64,000 bases of DNA from JAOUEA01 sp963810945 (GTDB lineage: Bacteria; Actinomycetota; UBA4738; HRBIN12), in the NCBI GenBank assembly GCA_963810945.1, contig CAWEPI010000004.1:248001-312000 (forward strand). Direction: 5' to 3'. The position numbers and the translations under genes are program-made. Below, one piece after another: positions 54,695 to 63,761 of this stretch. The first letter of the stretch is position 1. Each line of letters begins with the position of its first letter. The notes below the pieces were generated by a model. That model saw nothing but the letters and a program-made list of their open reading frames with translations. It was not told where the DNA came from and did not search any database.

Positions 54695-54712
54695 TGGCAG
54701 CAAGAGTGGCAG
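54695..54712 (+). repeat. Paired TGGCAG repeats near the right end
   Basis: TGGCAG at 54695-54700 and 54707-54712, both followed by CAA. Compare 41034-41050 at the left end. Confidence 0.35.
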
Positions 54713-54760
54713 CAAACCCGATGAGCGCAACCCGCAGGTATACAAACCTGCAGGTCGGAG

Positions 54761-54807
54761 GGTGGGCCCCCGGGGACTCGAACCCCGAACCTGCGGATTA
54801 AGAGTCC
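54761..54807 (-). repeat. attR: 47-bp repeat inside tRNA-Lys
   Basis: Identical to 40892-40938; here it is joined to the tRNA 5' half, so the tRNA gene is restored. Confidence 0.85.
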
Positions 54808-54836
54808 GTTGCTCTGCCAGATTGAGCTAGAGGCCC
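54763..54836 (-). tRNA. tRNA-Lys (CUU)
   Basis: Minus strand: acceptor GGGCCTC pairs with GGGGCCC, D arm AGCTCAATCTGGCAGAGC, anticodon loop CTCTTAA (anticodon CTT), T arm CGGGGTTCGAGTCCCCG, discriminator A. It is the integration target of the element on its left. Confidence 0.94.
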
Positions 54837-54862
54837 GGCGCAGTTTACCAATCGAGACCGGG

Positions 54863-57800
54863 ATGACGGAGCACGAGTTTGCGCCCGCGCCGCCGGCGCG
54901 TGAGCATCGGCCGATGTCGTCGATGGCGTTCGAGCTGAGACTGCTGGGGCGCTTCGCCGTCATCCGAGATGGCGAGGAGATCCCGGTGACCGCGTTCAAC
55001 GGGCGCCTGCCGCGGCGCCTGCTGCGCGTGCTCGCGGTGCGCCGGGGCTCGTTCGTGGCGAAGGACGTGTTGGTGGAGGCGCTCTGGCCCGACCGGGCCC
55101 CCGCCGACCCGGCCGCGAACCTCGAGGTGCTGGTGTCGCGGCTGCGCCGCGCGTTGGGCGACGCGGATCTCGTGCAGACGGGGTCGGGTGGATACACGCT
55201 CGTCGACGACCCTCGGGTCGAGATCGATCTCGAGGAGCTCATGGCGGCCGGCGACCACGTGCACCGCGGAGCTCGCGAGCCCCTCACCGTGCTGGCCGAG
55301 GCGCGTCGCGCCGTGACACGCTGGACGGGCGAGCCGCTCGCCGAGGACGCGTACGAGGACTGGGCCCTCGAGCCACGCACCCAGGCCGCCCGCGCGCTCC
55401 AGGACGTGCTGGAGGCCGGGTCGGCCGCGGCGCTGGCGTTGGGCGATGCGGTCGAAGCGGTCGCCCTCGCCGAGCGGGCCGTGGCTCGAGAACCGCTGCG
55501 GGAGGCCGCCACCCTGCACCTCGTGCGGGCGCTCGCCGCCGCGGGGGATGCCGCGGGTGCGCTGGCGGCCTTCGACGCCTTCCGAGGCCGCTTCGCGGAT
55601 GAGCTCGGCCTGGATCCATCGCAGGAGGCTTCGGAGTTGCACGCGCGGGTGCTCCGGGGCGACGTCGAGGTGAGCGGCGCGGCCCGACGTTCCGTGCGAG
55701 CCGCGGATGTCGTCGTCTCGGCCGGGGACGCGAGGTTCGTCGGGCGCGAGGCGGAGCTCGCCACGCTCGTCGGAGCGCGGTCGGTGGTCGTGATGCAGGG
55801 CCCGTCCGGGGCGGGGAAGACCAGGCTCATCGACGAGCTGACACGCGGATCCCCGATCCCCGTGCTCCGCGCGCGTGCGGTGCCCGCCGAACGCGATGAG
55901 CCGTGGGCCCTCGTGCGCGCGGTGCTCCGTGAGGTCTTGGCGCTCGACGCGCTGGCCGTCCACGCGCTCCCCGAGCTCATCGCGGTAGCGATGGGGGATC
56001 TGCTCCCCGAGCTCGCCGACCTGCGCGACGTGGCGGATCTCGAGCTCGATCCCGCGAGCCGGCACGGGCTCTGGCTGGAAGGCGTCGGCAGGCTCGTGTC
56101 GGCGGTGCTCCCGGCGGTGCTCGTCGTCGACGACCTCCAGTGGGCGGATCCCAGCAGCCTGGAGCTCCTCTCGCCCACGGCCCAGCGGGCCGACGGGCTG
56201 CGCCTGGTGCTCAGCTGTCGGCCCGACGAGGTCCGCCGCGGTTCGCGGGCCGAGGTGTTCCTGGAGGAGCTCGAACGGAGCCGCGACGTCGACCATCTCG
56301 AGCTGGGGCCGCTGTCGGCGCAGGCGCTCGGATCGCTCGTGGACGACGACGCCATCGCACGAGCCATCGCCGAGGGGACCGACGCCTGGCCGCTCACCGC
56401 GGTGGAGGCGCTCCGTGCGCTCGAGGCCGACGAGGTCGTCCGCTCGGACGGACGGGGTCGCTGGTGGGTCCGAGGGGTGCCGGACCCCGGCGAGATCCGC
56501 GATGCCGTGCGTCTCGGCGACCGGCGCGCGATCCAGGCGCGCATCCGGCGGCTCGACCCGGACACGCGAGGCGCGCTCGAGATCCTGGCGGTGCTCGCGC
56601 GGGAGAGCCCGGAGCGAACGATCGCGCAGGTGGCCGGGTCGGACCCCGGCCACACCCTCGATCGACTCGACGCCCTGGCGCACGCCGGGCTCGCGCGTTG
56701 GGGAGAGCGCGGGTGGACGACCGCGCACGACGCGGTGATGACGGTCACCGTGGCCGAGCTCGACCCCGCCGGGACCGCGAGGCTGCACGAGGCGGTTGCG
56801 ACCGCGCTGGCCCAGGAGGATGCGGATCCCTCGGAGCTGGCGCGGCACCTGGCCATCGCGGGTCATGTCGCGGAGGCGGCGGGGAAGTACGCCGATGCCG
56901 CGGAGGAGGCCCTGCCACGGTTCGCGAACGACGAGGCGGCCGCGCTCGCGGCCTCAGGGCTCGAGCTCGATCCGCGCGAGCCCGATCGTTCGCGGCTGCT
57001 GCGCGCCCGCGCCGAGGCGAGGAGCCGCGCGGGCGACCTCGCCGGCGCACGGGAGGATCTCCGCGCTGCGCTCGCCACGCCCAAGGACCGGGTGAGCCGC
57101 TCCCGGCTGCTGGCCCGGGTGGCGATGTTGGAGGGAGGTTCGGACGACTACGGCCGCGCCGCCGATCTCGTGGAGCTGGCGCTCTCGGAGGCGGGCGAGG
57201 ACCCCGCGGCCCGTGCCGAGGCGCTCGCGGTGGGGAGCATCGTGGACATGAACCTCGGCCGGCGGGAGCTCGCGGGGGAGCGCGCGGACGAGGCGCTCGA
57301 GCTCTTCGAGGCGCTGGGAGACGCGTCCGGCGCCGCCGGGATCCTCGACGGCCGCGCGATGGCGACGTTCATGGCAGGGCGGATCCGGGAGGCCGTCGAC
57401 CTCTTCGACCGGGTGGCGCGGCTCTTCGAAGGCGCGGGTGAGCTGCTGCGGGTCGGGACCCCGCGATCCACCCGGGGTCACGCCCTGGTGTTCTTGGCCC
57501 GGCCCGACGAGGGCCTCGACGAGGCCGAGGCCGCGCTCGCGCTGGAGCGGTCGCTCGGTCACGCCGAGGGCGAGGCCTATGCGCTGTGGCACGTCTCCGA
57601 GGCGCTGTCGGGGCTCGGACGCGAGGACGAGGCGCTGGCGAGCGCGAGCGAGGCCTTGCGGATCGCCGAGAGGATCCGTCACCGGGAATGGACATCGGCT
57701 TCGTGCCGTGCGGTGGGGATCGCGCTGCAGACCGCCGGCCGCTACGAGGATGCCGTCGAGGCGTTCGCCCGCTCGCTCGAGACGGGTGGATCGATCCCGC

Positions 57801-58081
57801 TCTTCGCGACCTGGGCCCGCGCGCGCATGGCGATCTGCCTGGTGGGGGCAGGCCGATCGGAGGAGGCTCCGCCCCTCGTGGCGGACTCGATCGCGGGGGT
57901 CGACGGGCTCGCCCGCTACGAGGCGCGATGGGCGGACGCCGAGGTCCGTGCCGCGCTGGGCGATCCGGACGCGATGGAGATCGCCCGAGCGGCCGCCGGC
58001 GCCCTGGAGGAGGGCGGATACCTCGCTGCGCTCCCGCGGCTTCGGGAGCTGGCCGCGGGCGAGCATCCACCCAAGAGGTGA
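54863..58081 (+). CDS. SARP/AfsR-type transcriptional regulator with ATPase and TPR domains
   Basis: A 1,072-residue regulator. Residues about 25-105: OmpR-type winged helix (FELRLLGRFAVIRDGEEIPV, LLRVLAVRRGSFVAKDVLVE). About 110-255: bacterial transcriptional activator domain (LTRW-type TRWTGEPLAEDAYEDWA, LGLDPSQEASELHARVL). From about 290: AAA ATPase with Walker A GPSGAGKTR (near 313) and Walker B AVLVVDDLQWADPSSLEL. The last 400 residues are Ala/Glu-rich TPR-like helices. Such proteins activate secondary metabolism or transport operons. It lies just downstream of tRNA-Lys on the opposite strand. The start is ATG 54863; 54914 is an alternative. Notably free of frameshifts. Confidence 0.88.
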   Translation: MTEHEFAPAPPAREHRPMSSMAFELRLLGRFAVIRDGEEIPVTAFNGRLPRRLLRVLAVRRGSFVAKDVLVEALWPDRAPADPAANLEVLVSRLRRALGDADLVQTGSGGYTLVDDPRVEIDLEELMAAGDHVHRGAREPLTVLAEARRAVTRWTGEPLAEDAYEDWALEPRTQAARALQDVLEAGSAAALALGDAVEAVALAERAVAREPLREAATLHLVRALAAAGDAAGALAAFDAFRGRFADELGLDPSQEASELHARVLRGDVEVSGAARRSVRAADVVVSAGDARFVGREAELATLVGARSVVVMQGPSGAGKTRLIDELTRGSPIPVLRARAVPAERDEPWALVRAVLREVLALDALAVHALPELIAVAMGDLLPELADLRDVADLELDPASRHGLWLEGVGRLVSAVLPAVLVVDDLQWADPSSLELLSPTAQRADGLRLVLSCRPDEVRRGSRAEVFLEELERSRDVDHLELGPLSAQALGSLVDDDAIARAIAEGTDAWPLTAVEALRALEADEVVRSDGRGRWWVRGVPDPGEIRDAVRLGDRRAIQARIRRLDPDTRGALEILAVLARESPERTIAQVAGSDPGHTLDRLDALAHAGLARWGERGWTTAHDAVMTVTVAELDPAGTARLHEAVATALAQEDADPSELARHLAIAGHVAEAAGKYADAAEEALPRFANDEAAALAASGLELDPREPDRSRLLRARAEARSRAGDLAGAREDLRAALATPKDRVSRSRLLARVAMLEGGSDDYGRAADLVELALSEAGEDPAARAEALAVGSIVDMNLGRRELAGERADEALELFEALGDASGAAGILDGRAMATFMAGRIREAVDLFDRVARLFEGAGELLRVGTPRSTRGHALVFLARPDEGLDEAEAALALERSLGHAEGEAYALWHVSEALSGLGREDEALASASEALRIAERIRHREWTSASCRAVGIALQTAGRYEDAVEAFARSLETGGSIPLFATWARARMAICLVGAGRSEEAPPLVADSIAGVDGLARYEARWADAEVRAALGDPDAMEIARAAAGALEEGGYLAALPRLRELAAGEHPPKR

Positions 58082-58119
58082 TCGGGCCGCCGCGGCATCC
58101 TCGCGCCGCGGCGGCCCGA
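58082..58119. terminator. Bidirectional hairpin between regulator and cupin genes
   Basis: A perfect 15-bp stem, TCGGGCCGCCGCGGC at 58082-58096 with its complement at 58105-58119 and an 8-base loop, lies between two convergent genes. Confidence 0.65.
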
Positions 58120-58135
58120 CCGAGGCGACGGTCGT

Positions 58136-58492
58136 TCAGGCCTGCGCGTAGTGCGATGCCCCGAACCAGTCGACGACCACCACCGTCTCGTCGCCGACGA
58201 CCCATGCGTCGTGGCCCGAGGGCAGGTAGGTCAGCTGGCCGGGGGTAGCGTCGAACTCCCTCCCGTCGGCCATCTGGATCCGGAGCGTGCCGGCGATGTG
58301 GTACTGGAAGTGCGGCGCTTCGCAGAGGTCGGTGCCCGCGATCGGCTTCACGTCCTTCGACCACCGCCATCCCGGCTCGAAGACGAGGCGGCCGATCGTG
58401 CCGCCCTCGGTGTTCAGGATGTCCGCGTGCCCCAGATCGAACGTGCGGACCTCGTCCGGCTCCGCGAAGTCACGGTGCTCCGCCTTCGCCAT
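58136..58492 (-). CDS. Cupin domain protein
   Basis: A 118-residue single-domain cupin. GGTIGRLVFEPGWRWSKDVK leads to the first motif, with HFQYHIAGTLRIQMADG and then ATPGQLTYLPSGHDAWVVGD. Metal-binding His residues are present in HFQYH and GHDAW. ATG 58492 is 5 bases after AAGGAGG. Function unknown. Confidence 0.8.
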   Translation of the reverse strand: MAKAEHRDFAEPDEVRTFDLGHADILNTEGGTIGRLVFEPGWRWSKDVKPIAGTDLCEAPHFQYHIAGTLRIQMADGREFDATPGQLTYLPSGHDAWVVGDETVVVVDWFGASHYAQA

Positions 58493-58620
58493 GCGACCCT
58501 CCTTCTTCCTGGGGAGCCATCCCGGTGACGGCGTCCCTGGTGTCGGGTGCGACGCTAGGGACGAGGGGTTGCACGGACCTTGCAGCGTTCGGAGTGATGC
58601 CAAGGGACGCGAGAAACGAG

Positions 58621-58696
58621 GGTGAGTGACGGGATTCGAACCCGCGGCCTCCTGGACCACAACCAGGCGCTCTAACCGAGCTGAGCTACACCCACC
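58621..58696 (-). tRNA. tRNA-His (GUG)
   Basis: Minus strand: an extra G(-1), acceptor GTGGGTG paired with CACTCAC, anticodon loop TTGTGGT between CCTGG and CCAGG, anticodon GTG, T arm CGGGTTCGAATCCCG. G(-1) opposite C73 is diagnostic of tRNA-His. No CCA is encoded. Confidence 0.94.
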
Positions 58697-58769
58697 ACGT
58701 GCGCCTCCACGATACCAACGCGATGGGTTCCACCGGAAGCAGGGCTTCCCGGCGCGGGGGGTCCTGGGG

Positions 58770-58804
58770 TATCATCCGCAGCACGTTTGAACCGCCGTTC
58801 AAAC
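58770..58804 (+). promoter_or_regulatory. Promoter with LexA-like palindrome before tandem aminotransferases
   Basis: TATCAT at 58770-58775 is a -10 box. The palindrome GTTTGAAC, CGCC, GTTCAAAC (58785-58804) covers the transcription start. Its core fits the Gram-positive/actinobacterial SOS box GAACnnnnGTTC. A TetR- or GntR-family operator is an alternative. Confidence 0.55.
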
Positions 58805-58847
58805 TCCTGCACCGGGGGTTGGGCGGTTCGCAAGGAGGACATCCACC

Positions 58848-60233
58848 ATGGCCACGAGGGAGACCACCGGGTTCGACCTCGACCTGATCGACCGTCTCAT
58901 CGAGCGCGAGGAGACGGAGCTGGCGCCCAAGCGTCAGGCGTCCATCGCCTACCGCGCGGTCGCGGAGCAGCACGTCGCGGGCGGCGTGGCCTCCAGCTGG
59001 CAGGCGTCGCCCCCGCACGCGATCTACGTCGACCACGGGGAGGGCAACCGCCTCTGGGACATCGACGGCAACGAGTACATCGACTTCCACCTCGGCTACG
59101 GCGCGATGGTGGTGGGGCACGCGCACCCCAAGATCACCGAGGCCATCGTGCGAGCAGGCGCCGCGCGGCACGCATTTCGCCCAGCCGACCAAGGACCTCG
59201 ACGTGATCGGCGAGAACCTCGCCGACCGGTTCAACCTGCCGCTCTGGCGGTTCTGCAACTCGGGCACGGAGGCCACGCTCGAGGGCGCGCGCCTGATGCG
59301 CGCGAACACCGGCCGCGACAAGCTGATCAAGATCGAGGGCACGTACCACGGCCACCACGACTCGCTGATGTTCTCGGTGGGTCCGGACGTCGTCGCTGAT
59401 CGGGCCGCGCGAGCACCCCAACACCGTGCCGCAAGCCATGGGCATCCCGCAGGCGTTCGCGGATCTCGTGATCGTGGTGCCGTTCAACGACCTCGATGCC
59501 GTGCGCCGCGCGTTCGACGGAGCACCCGGGGCAGATCGCCGGGATGTTCGTGGAGCCGGCCATGATGAACTGCGGCGTGATCATGCCCGACGACGGGCTA
59601 CCTCGCAGGGCCTCATCGAGCTCTGCCACGCGAACGGCGCGTACCTCGCGTTCGACGAGGTGAAGACGGGCGCGACGCTCGCCTACGGCGGCGCCGTCGA
59701 GGTGTTCGGGGTCACGCCGGACATCGTCTGCCTGGCCAAGGCGATCGGCGGCGGTCTGCCCTGCGGGGCGATCGGCGCCACCCGCGAGCTCTACCGTCCG
59801 GTGATCGAGGACGAGTACGACATGGCGGGCACGTTCAACGGGAACCCGCTGACGATGGCCGCGTCGCGCGCCGCGCTGACGGAGGTGCTGGTGGGCGGCG
59901 TCTACGACGAGTTCAACCGCATCGACCAGGTCATGAAGGACGGGCCTGTCGGACGTGATCGCGAGGTACGGCCTGCCCGCCTACGTGAGCGGCGTCGGCG
60001 CGAAGGGCTCGGTGATCTACTCGGCCAAGCCCGTGCGCGAGTACCGTGACGCGGTGGGCATCGACGAGCGGATCAGCTACCTCGCCTGGCTCTTCCAGCA
60101 GAACCGCGGCGTGTTCAAGTCGCCGTGGACGAAGCAGGAGACCTGGACGCTCTCGGTGTGGCACACGGAGGACGACGCGGCGCGCTACATCGCGAACTTC
60201 GAGGAGTTCGCCGCCGCGGTCACGGGCAACTGA
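58848..60233 (+). CDS. Class III aminotransferase (glutamate-1-semialdehyde mutase-like), copy 1, frameshifted
   Basis: About 460 residues when joined; ATG 58848 follows AAGGAGG. Motifs in order: VAGGVASSWQASPPHAIYVD, RLWDIDGNEYIDFHLGYGAM, WRFCNSGTEATLEGARLMRA (PLP phosphate cup), IEGTYHGHHDSLM, YLAFDEVKTGATLAYGGAVE (Asp on the pyridine ring) and CLAKAIGGGLPCGAIG (PLP lysine). Frame changes near 59150, 59390, 59520, 59600 (two) and 59945 are explained by single extra bases such as GACGGAGCACC. The conserved C-terminus (RISYLAWLFQQNRGVFKSPW) marks a subfamily distinct from HemL. The substrate is unknown. Confidence 0.78.
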
Positions 60234-60264
60234 GCGTCGCGCGACGCGAGAGGGGAGCACCGTC

Positions 60265-61643
60265 ATGAGCGCCACCGAGACCGTCGAGATCGACCTGGGT
60301 CTCGTCGAGCAGCTGATCAAGGAGGAGACGACCGCGCTCGACGCGAAGCACGCGCGGAGCCTCGCGCTACCGGGAGGAGGCGAAGATCGCACCTGCCGGG
60401 CGGGGTCTCGTCGAGCTGGCAGATGTGGCCGCCGCACCCGATCTACGTGGACCGCGGGCTGGGATCCCACGTCTGGGACATCGACCAGAACGAGTACGTC
60501 GACTACCACAACGGGTACGGCGTGATGGTGATGGGCCACGCCCACCCGAAGATCGTGGAGGCCGTGCAGAAGCGCGTCGCCCTGGGGACCCACTTCGCGC
60601 AGCCCACCGAGGACGCGCTTGGTCGTGGCCGAGAACCTCGCCGAGCGCACCGGCCTGCCGTACTGGCGGTTCGGGAACTCCGGGACGGAGGCCACGCTCG
60701 ACGCCGTGCGCATCATGCGCGCGACCACCGGACGTCCGCTGATCCTGAAGATCGAGGGCACCTACCACGGCCACCACGACGCGCTGATGGTGAGCGTCTT
60801 CCCGTCCACGGACGTCGCGGGGCCGCGGGAGCGTCCGCATTCGGTGCCCAGACCAAGGGGCTGATCCCCGGCGCCGTCGACTCGGTGATCTCCGTCCCGT
60901 TCAACGACGCCGACGCCGCCGCGCGGGCGTTCGCCGAGCACGCCGGGGCAGATCGCCGGCATGATCGTCGAGCCGGTCATGACGAACTGCGGCGTGGTGC
61001 TGCCCGACGCCGGGTACCTCGCAGCGGTTGAAGGAGACTCTGCCGCGCCGACGGCGCGATGTTCGCCTTCGACGAGGTGAAGACGGGCTTCACGGTGGCC
61101 TGGGGCGGCGCGATCGAGGCGTTCGGCGTGCAGCCCGACCTGGTCGCCTACGCGAAGGCACTCGGCGCGGGCCTGCCCTGCGGAGCCATCGGCGGGACCG
61201 AGGACGCCATGCGGATGGTGATCGACGGCGACCTCGAGCAGGTGGGGACCTTCAACGGGAACCCGCTCACGATGGCCGCCGCCAAGGTCAACCTCATGGA
61301 GGTCCTCACGAAGGACGCGTACGTCCGCCTCGACGAGATCAACGACATCCTGCATGGCTGCGAGGACACGATCGCGCGGCACAAGCTCCCGGCGTCGATG
61401 AAGACCCAGTCGGCCAAGGGTTCGATCGATTGGCGCTCGACCCCGATCCGCGAGTACCGCGACCTCTGGGAGATCGACGACCGGGTGCCGCAACTCGCCT
61501 GGCTCTGGCAGCTGAACCGCGGCGTCTTCAAGAGCCCGGGATCCAAGTGGGAGAGCTGGACGACCTCGATCGTGATGAGCGACGGGGACGCCGAGCGCTA
61601 CGTGGAGAACTTCGAGAGCTTCGCCGAAGCCATCACGCGTTAG
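60265..61643 (+). CDS. Class III aminotransferase (glutamate-1-semialdehyde mutase-like), copy 2, frameshifted
   Basis: A paralogue of copy 1, 31 bases downstream; ATG 60265 follows GAGAGGGG. Motifs: YVDRGLGSHVWDIDQNEYVD, WRFGNSGTEATLDAVRIMRA, IEGTYHGHHDALMVSVFPS, AFDEVKTGFTVAWGGAIEAF and YAKALGAGLPCGAIGG (PLP lysine), and the same C-terminal signature QLAWLWQLNRGVFKSPGSKW. Frame changes occur near 60370, 60395, 60615, 60835, 60945, 61025 and 61045; each can be explained by one inserted base. Two related aminotransferases in one operon suggest a heteromer or sequential steps in one pathway. Confidence 0.78.
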
Positions 61644-62468
61644 AGGCGCTCCGCCTCGACGCCCGGCGCGGTCGCCAGCACCTGCTCGGCCACGGATGAG
61701 TCGGGAGTGCGCGCGAGCAGCGCGTACGCCAACACGACCTCGTTGAGGCCCACCGCCGCGCCGATCGTGACGATCAGCGGCAGGCCCACGAGGAACTCGA
61801 TCAACGTGCCGACGTCCCCCTTCAGGTGGAGCAGGTACTCGTGCGCCGCGATCTCGAGCGTGAGCGGGATGCCCACCGTCATCAGGGTGAGGAACAGATG
61901 CCGGGACGTGAGCCCGGCGGCACGACGGATCGCCGCGAGCGGTCGATGTCGTTCGATGTTCACGATGGGCCCCACGGTGCTGAACAACGCCAGCACGATG
62001 ATCCCGGGGAGCACGCCGAGGGCGGAGCCGATCCCCGCGGCCATCGCGACGTAGAGGTCGGCCACGATCAGACGCCAGAACGGGAGGTTGCGCACGGCGG
62101 CGCCGATCGGCGGCGCGGTCTCTCCGCGGATCACCGCGCCGACGAGTTCGTCGAGCACGCCGGAGTATGCGACGGTGCCGAGCGTGCCGAGGACCGTGCC
62201 CAACAGCGCGATGACGAGGACCGCCAGGAAGCGGTCCCAGGCGGTGTCGTCGGCGAGCCGGTCGGCGAAGGCCCCGCTGCCGATGCCCAGGAACAGGCCC
62301 GGTCCGAGCAGCAGCGACGGCCGTCACGGACACGCGGAACGGCTCGCGGCGGTAGAGGCGCAGCGCACGCGCGTACACATCGCGAACCTGCAGCTGGGCG
62401 ATCTGCGGGTGACGATCGGCCGCCTCGCGCACGGCCGTGCGCGAGGGCACCTCACCCCGTCGTGCCAC
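61640..62468 (-). CDS. Integral membrane protein of unknown function, frameshifted
   Basis: About 276 residues. GTG 62468 after GGGAGGG gives MARRGEVPSRTAVREAADRH then VRDVYARALRLYRREPFRVS. One extra G near 62318 breaks the first helix; corrected it reads LLLGPGLFLGIGSGAFADRL. About five or six helices follow (VLGTLGTVAYSGVLDEL, LGVLPGIIVLALFSTVGPIV, FLTLMTVGIPLTLEIAAHEY, LIEFLVGLPLIVTIGAAVGL). ALRLYRREPF at the start and the helix layout resemble the membrane domain found in DUF975-like or GDPD-anchor proteins. It is divergent from the YcaQ-like gene; its stop overlaps copy 2's stop. Confidence 0.6.
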
Positions 62469-62507
62469 GCCGCTCCCTCCCGGTCCGTGGGCGTCAGCGC
62501 GGTAGCG

Positions 62508-62513
62508 TAGCCT
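62508..62513 (+). promoter_or_regulatory. -10 box (TAGCCT) of leaderless gene
   Basis: TAGCCT is 7 bases before GTG 62521. Confidence 0.5.
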
Positions 62514-62520
62514 GCATCGC

Positions 62521-63750
62521 GTGAACGCTCCCCTGAGGCTCACGCGGCGGCAGGCGCGGCGCCTGTGCGTGGTGGGCCAGCGGTTGTCCGCGCCGCGCCC
62601 GGCCTCCGTCGCGGACGTCGTCCACGACCTGTGGATGGTGCAGATGGATCCCACGTCGGCGGTGGCGCGGACCGAGCACCTCGTGCTCTTCTCGCGGCTC
62701 GGCCGCCGGTTCCGCGTGGACGAGCTCGAGCGGATGCTCTGGACCCAGCGCTCGCTCTTCGAGTACTGGGTCCACATCGTCCCCACCTCGGACTTCGGGG
62801 TGCACCGGGAATCGATGCTCCGCTACCCCGACCGCGGTCCGTCGTCCGGGGCGGCGCGTCGGCGCTACATCAAGGAGTGGCTCACCGCGAACGCCGGGTT
62901 CCGTCGCTACGTCCTGCGGGAGCTCCGCCGCAACGGTCCGATGCGGGCGCGCGACCTGGAGGACCGCGCGGTCGTCCCCTGGCGCTCGGGCGGATGGAAC
63001 GATGAACGGGGACGCAGCGTCGCGATGATGCTCGACCTGATGTGGAGCAAGGGCGAGATCATGATCGTCGGTCGCGACGGTCAGCAGCGGCTGTGGGATC
63101 TCACGGAGCGGAGCCTCCCGGTCACCGAGCCGCGGCTCTCGCAACGCGAGGTGGCGCGCCGCATCCTCGACCGCCAGCTGCGCGCGCGCGGCGTGGCCAC
63201 CCCGACGCAGTTCGGCTACGCCTTCGACGGACGCCCGCCGGGATACGCGCGCGCCCTTCGGGAGCTCGTGCGCGAGGGCGTGGCGGTGCCCGTCGAGGTC
63301 GACGGTGTGAAGGGGGACTGGTACGCGCACGCCGAGCTCCTCGACCATCCCTTCCGCCCGCGGACGGTGCTCCTGTCGCCGTTCGACGATCTGGTCTCGG
63401 ATCGCGATCACACCGAGGCGCTCTTCGATTTCTTCTTCCGCCTGGAGATCTACGTGCCGGTGGCGCAGCGGCGCTGGGGCTACTTCGTGCTGCCGATCCT
63501 GCACGGCGATCGCCTGATCGGCCGTATCGATCCCCGGTTCGACCGCGCCTCGGGCGTCCTGAACGTCCACGCGGTCCACGCGGAGGACGACGCCCCGGCG
63601 AGCGCCGGCGCGGCGGTGGCACGGGCCCTGCACGAGCTCGCGCGACTGGCTGGGGGCGCGCGAGGTCGTGTTCACCGACCGCGCGCGGGTGGCGAGCGTA
63701 CTGGCGGCGGGCGCTCGGCGCCTGACGGGTCCCCTCGGTCACCGCGCTCT
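62521..63750 (+). CDS. YcaQ/HTH_42-type winged-helix DNA glycosylase-like protein, 3' frameshift
   Basis: About 409 residues. LRLTRRQARRLCVVGQRLSA, DVVHDLWMVQMDPTSAVAR (the family's QxDP segment), LFEYWVHIVPTSDF and HPFRPRTVLLSPFDDLVSDR are typical of the YcaQ/AlkZ superfamily, in which characterised members unhook interstrand DNA crosslinks; the QxQ/QxD motif is VQMD here. DRxHTEALFDFFFRLEIYVP is the family C-terminal winged helix. Near 63650 one extra base hides the normal end (LGAREVVFTDRARVASVLAA); the TAG at 63748-63750 is the likely stop if one further base is wrong. Start GTG 62521. Confidence 0.78.
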
Positions 63751-63755
63751 AGACT
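63750..63755 (+). promoter_or_regulatory. -10 box (TAGACT) of leaderless gene
   Basis: TAGACT is 6 bases before ATG 63762 and overlaps the probable YcaQ-like stop. Confidence 0.45.
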
Positions 63756-63761
63756 CCGCCG

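Larger units (their letters stand above)
40892..54807. mobile_element. Decayed integrative element in tRNA-Lys
   Basis: About 13.9 kb bounded by a 47-bp exact direct repeat, one copy being part of intact tRNA-Lys. Inside are an integrase C-terminal remnant next to the left repeat, a 5'-truncated terminase large subunit, five AlpA/excisionase-like loci and a mixed cargo. No complete integrase, capsid, tail or lysis gene was found. It is therefore probably a prophage or satellite remnant that can no longer excise by itself. Coding density and codon regularity are lower than in the flanks, and several genes are chimeric. Confidence 0.75.

Noticed and set aside
40892..54807. Functional prophage
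   Set aside because: Integrase and terminase are both truncated and no capsid, tail or lysis genes were recognised.
54667..56866. Two antisense open frames of about 700 codons opposite the SARP regulator
   Set aside because: Ser/Arg/Ala-rich shadow sequence without start signals; the sense strand has clear domains.
60762..62786. 674-codon leftward open frame
   Set aside because: A mixture of shadow sequence from three genes; only the part containing the real membrane-protein N-terminus is coding.
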